Below are positions 1 through 6,304 of a DNA stretch of 22,181 bases, piece by piece. Within the stretch, counting starts at the first letter, position 1. Every line of letters begins with the position of its first letter. The notes under the pieces were generated by a model, which made no database searches, was not told the DNA's origin, and worked only from the letters and a program-made list of their open reading frames with translations. A program made the position numbers and the translations under genes. Source of the stretch: a virus; the IMG/VR virus record IMGVR_UViG_3300035698_005467, positions 1 to 22,181 of that record. The stretch is one strand, 5' to 3'.

Positions 1-2
1 CC

Positions 3-134
3 AAGAACCGGGCTATCAACAATGCGATATTAGCATGTCAACGTACAGGCAAGATTTATTATGTTTTGAAAACAGTAGCCACCATAACCCCGAAAGGCGT
101 AACGGTAGACGATCACGAAAAGGAGGATGAGTGA
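3..134 (+). CDS. 3' end of an unknown gene (partial at window edge)
   Basis: An open frame runs from the window edge to TGA at 132-134 and gives 43 residues, with a hydrophobic-basic middle (ACQRTGKIYYVLKTVATITP) and an acidic tail (DDHEKEDE). The stop overlaps the next start in a TGATG junction, the usual tight spacing of this genome, which supports real coding. I do not recognise the protein; too little of it is visible for a family call. The ribosome site of the following gene (aaggagg, about 120-126) lies inside its last codons. Confidence 0.5.
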   Translation, partial: KNRAINNAILACQRTGKIYYVLKTVATITPKGVTVDDHEKEDE

Positions 135-304
135 TGGAGTTAATCCACGGGGACTGTCTGGTTGAGATGGATAGTATCGTAACAGGGTCAGTCGATATGG
201 TGATGGCTGACCCTCCGTATGGGATAAGCAGAGATAGCGGAATCAGCAACTCAAAGTTAGATAAGTATTATTCAACAACAATTAGCAATATAAGGAGGCA
301 AAAG
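134..304 (+). pseudogene. N-terminal stub of a DNA adenine/cytosine-N4 methyltransferase
   Basis: The first ~33 residues from ATG 134 (MELIHGDCLVEMDSI, then GSVDMVMADPPYGIS) match the N-terminus of amino-methyltransferases: a GDCLxxM start followed by the catalytic DPPY motif (motif IV). In the family, 150 or more further residues should follow, with the SAM-binding FxGxG motif; none is present. After about residue 40 the frame runs, without a stop, through what looks like intergenic leader into the zinc-ribbon protein that has its own ribosome site and ATG at 305. The fragment keeps a strong ribosome site (aaggagg, 7-8 bases upstream). GTG at 131 is an alternative start. Most likely an internal deletion removed the catalytic body; a 139-residue fusion reading to 550 is the alternative. 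It cannot be an active methyltransferase as it stands. Confidence 0.6.
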
Positions 305-550
305 ATGAGTGAGAAGAAAAAGTGGAATGATTATGTCATTGATGCAGAAGGAGACCCCAACCCCGATGGTAGTGGTGAAGTGGATATAGTGGAGCAAGGG
401 TTTGCGTGTCCTGATTGTGGCAGCTTGTTGCCAGCACTTAGTGACCAGGGGATAGCTGGATGTTCAAGCTGTCTTGCTTTATGGCAGAGAGACGGATCAG
501 AGATAGTGGGCCTAGACAGAGAAGACTTCGAGGATGGATTATATGAATGA
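305..550 (+). CDS. Small zinc-ribbon protein
   Basis: An 81-residue acidic protein with one four-cysteine zinc-ribbon signature, CPDC (C35, C38) and CSSC (C53, C56), spaced CX2C-X14-CX2C. Such ribbons in small phage proteins bind zinc and often mediate nucleic-acid or protein contact; no particular partner can be inferred. ATG 305 is chosen because taaggaggc sits 7 bases upstream, and because the residues before it belong to a methyltransferase stub in the same frame. The stop at 548-550 overlaps the start of the resolvase gene at 543. The ribbon is flanked by a charged N-terminus (MSEKKKWNDY) and an acidic C-terminus (DREDFEDGLYE). Confidence 0.7.
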   Translation: MSEKKKWNDYVIDAEGDPNPDGSGEVDIVEQGFACPDCGSLLPALSDQGIAGCSSCLALWQRDGSEIVGLDREDFEDGLYE

Positions 551-1007
551 GTTAGTTGTTATGGGCATAGATCCAGGCTACCGTACCGGCTACTGTATAT
601 ATAACGGAGATAAGATACTTAAAATCACTACTACCAGCAAGGACCGTATGTATGATGTATTAAAGGAGATCAAGGAAGAGGGGAAAGTGAGTGTAGTTGG
701 GATAGAAGTAAGCACTAGTACTCATATATATAAGAGAAAGGATACGAGTGAAGCTGCTATGTTACGTATAGCGAGTAATGTTGGAGCTAATAAGGCAGAG
801 GCATTGAGGCTGGTAGGCATAGCAATGGGGTTAGGGTTTGAAGTACTGCAGATGGAACCAAAGAACACGAAGATAAACCCGTTAATTTTCAAGAAGATTA
901 CAGGATACAATAAGAGGTGCAGTTCTCATGCCAGGGACAGTTGGGGCATCGCACGGAGAGTTTATACCGAAGTATACTTTAGCAAACGATTGAAGGAGTC
1001 GAAGTGA
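543..1007 (+). CDS. RuvC-like Holliday-junction resolvase
   Basis: A 154-residue protein with the RNase H-like fold signature of RuvC-type resolvases. Motif I is GIDPGYRTG (catalytic D10), a second acidic strand ends in VGIEVS (E55), and the C-terminal catalytic pattern is SSHARDSWGIA (H129, D132), preceded by the KK-x-x-TG-x-x-K segment (FKKITGYNKR) typical of RuvC. Length fits the family (150-180 residues). In phages these enzymes cut branched DNA before or during packaging, which suits the position just upstream of the terminase. ATG 543 has GAGG nine bases upstream; ATG 534, in frame, would add MDY and lacks as good a site. The 3' end overlaps the next ATG (TGATG). RuvC proper or a phage variant cannot be separated here. 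Confidence 0.8.
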   Translation: MNELVVMGIDPGYRTGYCIYNGDKILKITTTSKDRMYDVLKEIKEEGKVSVVGIEVSTSTHIYKRKDTSEAAMLRIASNVGANKAEALRLVGIAMGLGFEVLQMEPKNTKINPLIFKKITGYNKRCSSHARDSWGIARRVYTEVYFSKRLKESK

Positions 1008-1141
1008 TGACTGACAAAGAATCAGAGAAATTACAAAGAACACTCAAGGAGGTTAAACGCCTGCGAGAAGCCTTATCTGCTCTATCAACCATCGCCGAGG
1101 CCAACATTGAACTGTCAGAGGAAAAGCTGGAGGTCGAATGA
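1007..1141 (+). CDS. Small charged coiled-coil-like protein
   Basis: A 44-residue open frame (MTDKESEKLQRTLKEVKRLR ... ELSEEKLEVE) that is almost entirely helix-forming with leucines at heptad-like spacing, so a short coiled coil is likely. It has a good ribosome site (aaggag at 993-998, about 8 bases before ATG), and it shares start-stop overlaps with both neighbours (TGATG upstream, ATGA downstream). That junction structure is the main support for real coding. Function unknown. Confidence 0.65.
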   Translation: MTDKESEKLQRTLKEVKRLREALSALSTIAEANIELSEEKLEVE

Positions 1142-1437
1142 ACCGAAAACAAATAAAAGAACATAGCCAAGATGCTCTCCTCGATGTCGATCTGCTACTT
1201 GATGGACTGATAAAGAAAGGGTATACTCCATACGTCAACTCAATCATTGTAGCCGGTGGGTTGAGAGACACGATAAACCAGATCAGGGAGGGGTTTGACG
1301 AAGGGTATCACACGGAGAAACTTACTCCTTCGCAGAGAGCTGTGTTCGTATGGTGCTATATTGAAGTATTAACTGGTTTTATTGAGTATTGTCTACAAGC
1401 TAATGATTTACCGGAAATAATCGTGGTGAAAGAATGA
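1138..1437 (+). CDS. Unknown protein upstream of the large terminase
   Basis: A 99-residue protein without recognisable motifs. The N-terminal half is helical and charged (MNRKQIKEHSQDALLDVDLL); the middle holds an FVWCYIEVLTGFIEYCL segment that is amphipathic or buried helix rather than a clear membrane span. GGAGG at 1129-1133 gives a strong ribosome site, and its stop overlaps the terminase start in ATGA, so the two are translationally coupled. By position a small terminase subunit is possible, but I see no DNA-binding helix-turn-helix that would support this, so I leave it unnamed. Confidence 0.7.
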   Translation: MNRKQIKEHSQDALLDVDLLLDGLIKKGYTPYVNSIIVAGGLRDTINQIREGFDEGYHTEKLTPSQRAVFVWCYIEVLTGFIEYCLQANDLPEIIVVKE

Positions 1438-2966
1438 CTATCCTCAAAATAGATAAAGAGAAGAACACAAAGAGCTTTATCCCTAATGAGATGCAGAGGA
1501 GGATAATATATAGTAATAGCAAGCATACTCTTGCTGCTGGAGGAACTGGGGCAGGGAAAACTGTTGCAGCCGTATATAAGGTTCTCTTAATGAGTCGCAT
1601 GTTTTCCAATAACTTGATATTGGTTGGACGACAGAACTTCCCTGCACTCAGGGATACGACAATGGAGACTTTCAAGCAATTCTTGTCAGAGCTGGGCTGG
1701 TCATATGAATATAAGGTAGCACAGCAGAACTTTGTATTCGGAAACAAATCAACATTAATGTTTCGATATTTGGACGGCTTCCAGCCAAGACAGGGATTAG
1801 AGCTTGGTGGGATATTCATAGATCAGATAGAAGAGGTTAAGGCTGAAGTATTTGATGTCCTCTTGACAAGGCTACGTAGACAGTGTGAGCCAGTAGATAT
1901 AGAGAAAGAGCCACAGTTTCGTGACCTTATATCTGGATTTGCTAAGGGTTGGTTGAGGAGTACGATAGCCACTGCGAATATGACTAGTACCGATCACTGG
2001 ATATTCAAGAAGTGGAAACTTAACGAGAACCGAAGGCTTATATCCCACCCACAGTATAACCCTCGGTTCTATTTAGTAGAGGGAGCTAGTGATGTAAATA
2101 AGGAGAACCTCCCTCCAGACTATTTTCAGTCATTGGATGATATGAGTCCTGATATGGTGTCCAGATACCGTTACGGTGTCTGGGGAGGTTCATCTGGATT
2201 CTTGTACGCTGATCTATGGAATGATAATCTTCATATGATAGAGTCAAACACTCCATTCCCAGATGACGCAGAGTTCTATCGTTTCTACGACCATGGAGGT
2301 ATGGCTGATGCTGGATGTTGTCTTTTTGCGTATATGTCACCAAGTCCACATAATGGAGAACTAGAATGTGTAATCTTTGACCTTTATTGGGGGGAAAAAC
2401 AGACCATCAGTCAGCATGCAATTAATATCTTGAAGGTCTGGCAGAACCTCGACTTTAGACTTACATTAGCTGATCCCCAGGTTAAACATCGTACACAGCA
2501 GTCATCTAATAAAGAAGAGAACATTAGCTTATTGGATGTGTATAGGGATAATGGACTGTACCTTACCCCAGCATTCAGACCAGTATATGCCGGGATAGAT
2601 AAGGTGCGTGTGTGGATGAATATCAATAAGAAACACACTCACCGATTCTTGAAGGGGGCAGACGGGAAACCTCTGATGGGCGCACCACATATGTATGTCC
2701 ACAAGCATCTGTGGAGACTAATAGAGCAGATAAAAGCAGGACATTATAGTGAGAAGAAACCAGGGACATTGGCTCAGACCGTAGATGATGCACGTACAGC
2801 ACTTAGGTTTGGGTTGGCAAGCCCAGTCAGTTATCGTGGTTCAGAGGTTGTCGAGAAAAAAATATTTAATGATCCTCTTGAAGAAGCAATTGATAAAGAG
2901 TTTGAAGAGGTAGAATCAGGGGTAAGTGGAGAAGCTATGGACTCCTACTTTCTTGAGACTGATTAA
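1434..2966 (+). CDS. terL: Terminase large subunit (packaging ATPase-nuclease)
   Basis: A 510-residue packaging motor that cuts concatemeric DNA and drives it through the portal. The ATPase domain has Walker A GGTGAGKT (36-43), Walker B IFIDQIEE (127-134) and a coupling segment IATANM (178-183). The nuclease domain shows the acidic residues expected for the RNase H-like fold: D286 in FYRFYDHGG, D347 in LTLADPQ, and the C-terminal TVDDARTALRFG (D451/D452), the counterpart of the D-x-A-L-R/Y motif. Length is normal for the family. The ATG overlaps the preceding stop (ATGA) and has only a weak ribosome site, so coupling to the upstream gene is likely. The 510 residues are complete, with no frameshift. 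Confidence 0.95.
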   Translation: MTILKIDKEKNTKSFIPNEMQRRIIYSNSKHTLAAGGTGAGKTVAAVYKVLLMSRMFSNNLILVGRQNFPALRDTTMETFKQFLSELGWSYEYKVAQQNFVFGNKSTLMFRYLDGFQPRQGLELGGIFIDQIEEVKAEVFDVLLTRLRRQCEPVDIEKEPQFRDLISGFAKGWLRSTIATANMTSTDHWIFKKWKLNENRRLISHPQYNPRFYLVEGASDVNKENLPPDYFQSLDDMSPDMVSRYRYGVWGGSSGFLYADLWNDNLHMIESNTPFPDDAEFYRFYDHGGMADAGCCLFAYMSPSPHNGELECVIFDLYWGEKQTISQHAINILKVWQNLDFRLTLADPQVKHRTQQSSNKEENISLLDVYRDNGLYLTPAFRPVYAGIDKVRVWMNINKKHTHRFLKGADGKPLMGAPHMYVHKHLWRLIEQIKAGHYSEKKPGTLAQTVDDARTALRFGLASPVSYRGSEVVEKKIFNDPLEEAIDKEFEEVESGVSGEAMDSYFLETD

Positions 2967-3017
2967 TTGTGTTCTAACCCCTTGACAAACATAGCTATAT
3001 ATGGGAGTTTATATAGT

Positions 3018-3299
3018 ATGAATACCGATATGTATATTGGTGTAGTTTTTGGCGGACTGTTTTTAGCGATGGTATTTGTCCTGGTTTTTTCACAACGTAG
3101 CTGGATTAAGACACAAAGAGAAGCACTGCTACACTCACATGCCAGGATAGAACAACTACAAGATAGGCTCATGGCAAAAAGTTTTGACCAGTATAAAATG
3201 TATTCCCAAGAACCAGCTCCAACACCACTATTCGAGATGGAAGAAGAGTTCGATGACTCTGCCGTTGGAAAAGTCATAGGCGAGGAGAAATTAGTATAA
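3018..3299 (+). CDS. Small one-pass membrane protein with coiled-coil tail
   Basis: A 93-residue protein with one hydrophobic segment near the N-terminus (MYIGVVFGGLFLAMVFVLVF), followed by a basic turn (SQRSWIKTQR) and a helical, charged tail, then an acidic end (EMEEEFDDS). The layout, N-out span with cytoplasmic or periplasmic coil, is shared by inner-membrane spanins and other small phage membrane proteins, but position between terminase and portal and absence of lysis genes do not support a lysis call. ATG 3018 has gggag about 11 bases upstream; the frame is also open from TTG at 2967, directly after the terminase stop. The 3' end overlaps the portal start by one base (TAATG). Confidence 0.7.
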   Translation: MNTDMYIGVVFGGLFLAMVFVLVFSQRSWIKTQREALLHSHARIEQLQDRLMAKSFDQYKMYSQEPAPTPLFEMEEEFDDSAVGKVIGEEKLV

Positions 3300-5344
3300 T
3301 GCTTGAAGTTAAACCTATTACTCCAGAATCACTTAACCAACCGAATAAAGATAAAGAACTTGTTGGTGCATTAGAAGAAATCTTCGACACTCGTATAAAT
3401 GCTATGCGAGAACATTACCGGAGGTGGCAACTAAATCTTGCTTTTGAACGTGGCCGTCAATGGAGTACGTGGGATAGGTTGCGAGGCAAGATAGTAGATC
3501 TTCGTCCCAGCAAATCAACTCAAGCCCGTATAGTATTCAACCTCATCGGCCCATTTGTACGTAGTACCATCAGTATGCTTTCCCAGTCTAACCCCACGAT
3601 GGATGTCATGCCAGCATCATATTCGGCTAAGGATGAACGAGCTGCTAGGTCTGCACAGGTCCATTTAGACCGTATAGATATAGTCAATCAGAAAGCAATA
3701 AATGACGTTCAGCTTCGTAAGAGTATTGTTGATTTTGGGACAGCATTCAAGTTAATCTATTGGGATAGTGTACCAAACATGGAAGACCTCAACCCTAGCC
3801 CCCCTGGCAGCCTAGAAGAGCTGGAGCAGATGGGCAAGCCCCCAGAGAAGATCCCTCTTATCAATGAAACTGAAGATCAGTTGGCAGAGCGATTAAAAAG
3901 AGGAGAAGTGGGAGAGGTAGTGTGTACCCCATTTGAAATACTCCTTGATTATCCACTGGTAAAACAAGACTCTGATATTAGAGACTTTATCCGGTATCGC
4001 TTAGTTTCTATGGATTATATTAAGAACTCATGGAAACGTGGAAAATTTGTAACCAATGAGAATGTTTCTAATTATCAGATCCTTGGTGAACTACTCAATA
4101 GTGATAATGACCTTTTCTCGGTAAACAAGCCTGAAAACCAAGCAGTCTTCAAAGAGTATTTTGAAGCACCGTCAAAGAAACACCCTCGTGGTAGACATAT
4201 ACAGTGGGCAAATGGAGTACTACTGCATGATGGCATATTAAGCCACCCCAAGGGCAAGCTAGGGCTGTTAGCATACCACTGGGAGATTGACCCTACCGAT
4301 TTTTATGGAGAGTCATATGTTAAACCACTCATAGAACCACAGGTAATAGTTAATCGTATATTCAGTAAACTGACGAATTGGCTGGAAAAGAGTGTTCGGT
4401 TCCGTATAGCAGTCCCAAAGAACTCGCAGTTCTCTAAGAATAAGTTTGCCTCATCTCAGGATGGCTCTATATTTGAATACAACAATATTGGTGGCACTGG
4501 GGCAATAAATATTCCAATAGCTGGCATTCCCCCTGGTCTATTTGAGTTCCTTAACCAGACAATAGAAAACTTCAAGGATTTAGCATCAAGGCACGAAGTA
4601 AGCAAGGGCATGGTCCCAGGTAGAGTAGAGTCTGGAAAAGCCATTAGGTCACTACAGGAAGCTGATAGCCAATATCTTGTAGTCTCAATGATAGTATGGG
4701 AGGAAAGAGAAAGAGAAGCTGCACTATTCAAACTTGATCTTATGCGAGAATATTACACTACTGAAAGAACAGCTCGTATAATGGGGGAAGGCCGGAAGAT
4801 GGAGTTATTCTCATTATCTGGGGTTGACCTTGCAGCCGGTATAGATATCAATGTTGTGCGTGGGTCTGCCATGCCGAAGTCTAAAGTTTCTCAGCAATCG
4901 TTTATCATTGAATTGTTCCAGATGGGTTTGCTTGGAGATCCTAACGACCCAGCTACTACAAAGAAAGTTTTACGCTACATGGATATTGGTGGGATAAATG
5001 CGGTATATGGTTCAGTAGAGATAGGAGCAAATCTTCAGCAAATGGAAATATTGGGGATGAAGGATGGGGAGTATAGTAAGGTACAGTCATTTCACGATCA
5101 TTATACTCATAGCCAAGAATGCTTAAAAGAACTCAATATGCCTGGGTTTAAAGATGAGCCACAAGAGTTCCAGCAGATGCTCGTTCGCCATTGGCAGGAA
5201 CATATCCAGTTTATAACATCAATGATGCAAGGCATTATGCCTGGGTCAATAGAACAGCAAAAGCCACCTCCCATGCCGGGAGCTGGTGGACAGATAGGCT
5301 TACCAGAAGGGGTTAATCCTCAAGCTCAGACACTGACTGGATAA
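3299..5344 (+). CDS. Portal protein (P22-type)
   Basis: A 681-residue portal, the dodecameric channel at the head vertex that binds terminase, scaffold and head-tail adaptors. The N-terminal region has features typical of P22-type podovirus portals: a helical WQLNLAFERGRQW segment (43-55), then RIVFNLIGPFVRST and LSQSNPTMDVMPAS (77-107). Length is close to the P22 portal (about 725). The C-terminus is helical and ends in a Pro/Gly/Gln-rich tail (PPPMPGAGGQIGLPEG), where P22 relatives have a barrel helix. It starts one base inside the previous stop and is followed nine bases later by a small gene. Family placement rests on pattern recognition, not a search. Confidence 0.9.
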   Translation: MLEVKPITPESLNQPNKDKELVGALEEIFDTRINAMREHYRRWQLNLAFERGRQWSTWDRLRGKIVDLRPSKSTQARIVFNLIGPFVRSTISMLSQSNPTMDVMPASYSAKDERAARSAQVHLDRIDIVNQKAINDVQLRKSIVDFGTAFKLIYWDSVPNMEDLNPSPPGSLEELEQMGKPPEKIPLINETEDQLAERLKRGEVGEVVCTPFEILLDYPLVKQDSDIRDFIRYRLVSMDYIKNSWKRGKFVTNENVSNYQILGELLNSDNDLFSVNKPENQAVFKEYFEAPSKKHPRGRHIQWANGVLLHDGILSHPKGKLGLLAYHWEIDPTDFYGESYVKPLIEPQVIVNRIFSKLTNWLEKSVRFRIAVPKNSQFSKNKFASSQDGSIFEYNNIGGTGAINIPIAGIPPGLFEFLNQTIENFKDLASRHEVSKGMVPGRVESGKAIRSLQEADSQYLVVSMIVWEEREREAALFKLDLMREYYTTERTARIMGEGRKMELFSLSGVDLAAGIDINVVRGSAMPKSKVSQQSFIIELFQMGLLGDPNDPATTKKVLRYMDIGGINAVYGSVEIGANLQQMEILGMKDGEYSKVQSFHDHYTHSQECLKELNMPGFKDEPQEFQQMLVRHWQEHIQFITSMMQGIMPGSIEQQKPPPMPGAGGQIGLPEGVNPQAQTLTG

Positions 5345-5353
5345 GGAATTAAA

Positions 5354-5539
5354 ATGATAAAGATAGTTAAGCATTTAGGTGGGGCAGTGACAATAGACGG
5401 AGTACCGTTTGACAATGCAATCACCAAAATAACTGGCAATAAGATAGACATTATTGCTGAAAAAGTTGTCCAACCAAGCGGAAGAGTAGTACAAACCGCA
5501 ATTACAAGCAACACCTATGCTTTGTTCACCGAAAAATAG
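5354..5539 (+). CDS. Small unknown protein after the portal
   Basis: A 61-residue protein (MIKIVKHLGGAVTIDGVPFD ...) with alternating hydrophobic residues that suggest a small beta-rich fold. AAGGA about 8 bases before ATG 5354 is a reasonable ribosome site. It sits between portal and the next small gene in the same direction. Its stop is followed by a perfect 12-bp palindrome (5542-5553). No family recognised; small-ORF caution applies. Confidence 0.6.
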   Translation: MIKIVKHLGGAVTIDGVPFDNAITKITGNKIDIIAEKVVQPSGRVVQTAITSNTYALFTEK

Positions 5540-5541
5540 TG

Positions 5542-5553
5542 GAACACGTGTTC
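5542..5553. repeat. 12-bp perfect palindrome in an intergenic gap, copy 1
   Basis: GAACACGTGTTC is its own reverse complement and lies in the 37-base gap between two small genes. The same 12-mer occurs again at 11990-12001. It could be an operator or a modification target; nothing else in the window defines its role. Confidence 0.55.
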
Positions 5554-5576
5554 AACCAACCCGAAAGGAGAGTGAG

Positions 5577-5978
5577 ATGAATACAGAGAGCCTGGAAACG
5601 CTTGCCAAAAAAATCGCCATGGAAGATAAGCCAAAGAAAGAGCCGCATCCGTTAGCTGGAGTTGAGTTATTCACAGTATCTGACGAGAGGGTAGTATCAG
5701 AGAGTAATGCCAGGTACATCTATATATTATTGGACGAGAAGGATAAGGCATTGATTACAATGCTTCAGCTTCCTCATCTTCGTGAAGAACTAATTAAGGG
5801 CAATACAATAGACCCTGATGCCGTGGCTCGGCTTGTAGATTGGAATGTAGTTGAAGCTCATAGTCCTATAAACAGGATCAGGAGATTATGCTCATTTGGC
5901 GCTATTGTCACTAGGCCTGATATTGGATGGGTTCCTAATCCAAAGGTCGTTTCCCAAATCAGCCAAAGAGCGCAATGA
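5577..5978 (+). CDS. Unknown protein, 133 residues
   Basis: The chosen start ATG 5577 (MNTESLETLAKKI) has an excellent ribosome site, aaaggag seven bases upstream; an open frame to 5517 adds 20 residues without one. The first 35 residues are charged and probably flexible (MEDKPKKEPHP), then a compact alpha/beta region follows (ARYIYILLDEKDKALITMLQ). The end (GWVPNPKVVSQISQRAQ) is basic. The stop overlaps the next start in ATGA. I do not recognise a family; by position between portal and scaffold it may be a minor head protein or a regulator. Confidence 0.75.
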   Translation: MNTESLETLAKKIAMEDKPKKEPHPLAGVELFTVSDERVVSESNARYIYILLDEKDKALITMLQLPHLREELIKGNTIDPDAVARLVDWNVVEAHSPINRIRRLCSFGAIVTRPDIGWVPNPKVVSQISQRAQ

Positions 5979-6142
5979 TTGAATGGATAAAAGAACTAGA
6001 GTCAAAACTTGACAACCCAAATAATTCGGGTTATAGTAAGTTAAGGAAGCTGAAAGAAGAAAAGTTCCAGGGGAACATAAGGATCAACTTTACTTCTGGA
6101 AAGATATCTAGTTGTAATATCTACGATACAGTTAAGATGTAG
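5975..6142 (+). CDS. Small unknown protein, 55 residues
   Basis: An open frame starting in an ATGA overlap with the previous stop. The N-terminus is helical and charged (MIEWIKELESKL), and the C-terminus (FQGNIRINFTSGKIS) follows the G-x-I-x-I-x-x-x-x-G-K-I pattern seen in many small DUF2292-like proteins of phages and bacteria; this resemblance is from memory and unverified. A near-consensus promoter lies inside the frame at 6009-6037, so the DNA may serve two purposes. It is the last gene before the terminator at 6175-6213. Confidence 0.55.
   Translation: MIEWIKELESKLDNPNNSGYSKLRKLKEEKFQGNIRINFTSGKISSCNIYDTVKM
6009..6037 (+). promoter_or_regulatory. Candidate sigma70-type promoter inside a small gene
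   Basis: TTGACA (6009-6014), exactly 17 bases of spacer, then TATAGT (6032-6037): a perfect -35 and a -10 with one mismatch. Transcription would start near 6044 and meet the terminator at 6175-6213, giving about 170 nt, or continue into scaffold and capsid if the terminator is bypassed. It is the best bacterial-type promoter I found. Because it lies within coding sequence, chance is possible. Confidence 0.45.
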
Positions 6143-6174
6143 TTAAAAACTAAGTTAAGTAACTCAGCCGAAAG

Positions 6175-6213
6175 GCCCGTTTACAAGTTAGTTATTGTAG
6201 GCGGGCTTTTTTT
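6175..6213 (+). terminator. Rho-independent terminator
   Basis: A 12-bp stem with two G-U pairs (GCCCGTTTACAA at 6175-6186 with TTGTAGGCGGGC at 6195-6206), an 8-base loop and seven T. Upstream AAAG can pair with the start of the T run. It closes the packaging/portal operon ahead of the scaffold-capsid block. Confidence 0.9.
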
Positions 6214-6248
6214 ATGGACAAGCAGTCGATGTGACTGCATCCATTTTT
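6214..6248 (+). terminator. Second stem-loop directly after the terminator
   Basis: ATGGA (6214-6218) pairs with TCCAT (6240-6244), and inside it GCAGTC (6222-6227) pairs with GACTGC (6233-6238) around loop gatgt; five T at 6244-6248 follow. It begins at the first base after the T run of the first terminator. It may be a back-up terminator or a 5' stabilising hairpin for the capsid mRNA. Confidence 0.6.
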
Positions 6249-6304
6249 ATAGCAACTGGGGAAAGGGTAATACCACCCCAAGAAGTAACATGGAGGCATG
6301 TCGA

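Noticed and set aside
2982-3015. TTGACA at 2982-2987 as promoter for the membrane protein gene
   Set aside because: No -10-like hexamer lies 16-18 bases downstream; the nearest TATATA is 22 bases away.
2967-3017. TTG 2967 as start of the membrane protein
   Set aside because: No ribosome site of its own and the extra 17 residues before ATG 3018 are not protein-like; ATG 3018 has gggag upstream.
6245-6273. Promoter TTTTAT-N17-TAATAC before the scaffold gene
   Set aside because: Only three of six -35 bases match and the T run belongs to the second hairpin.
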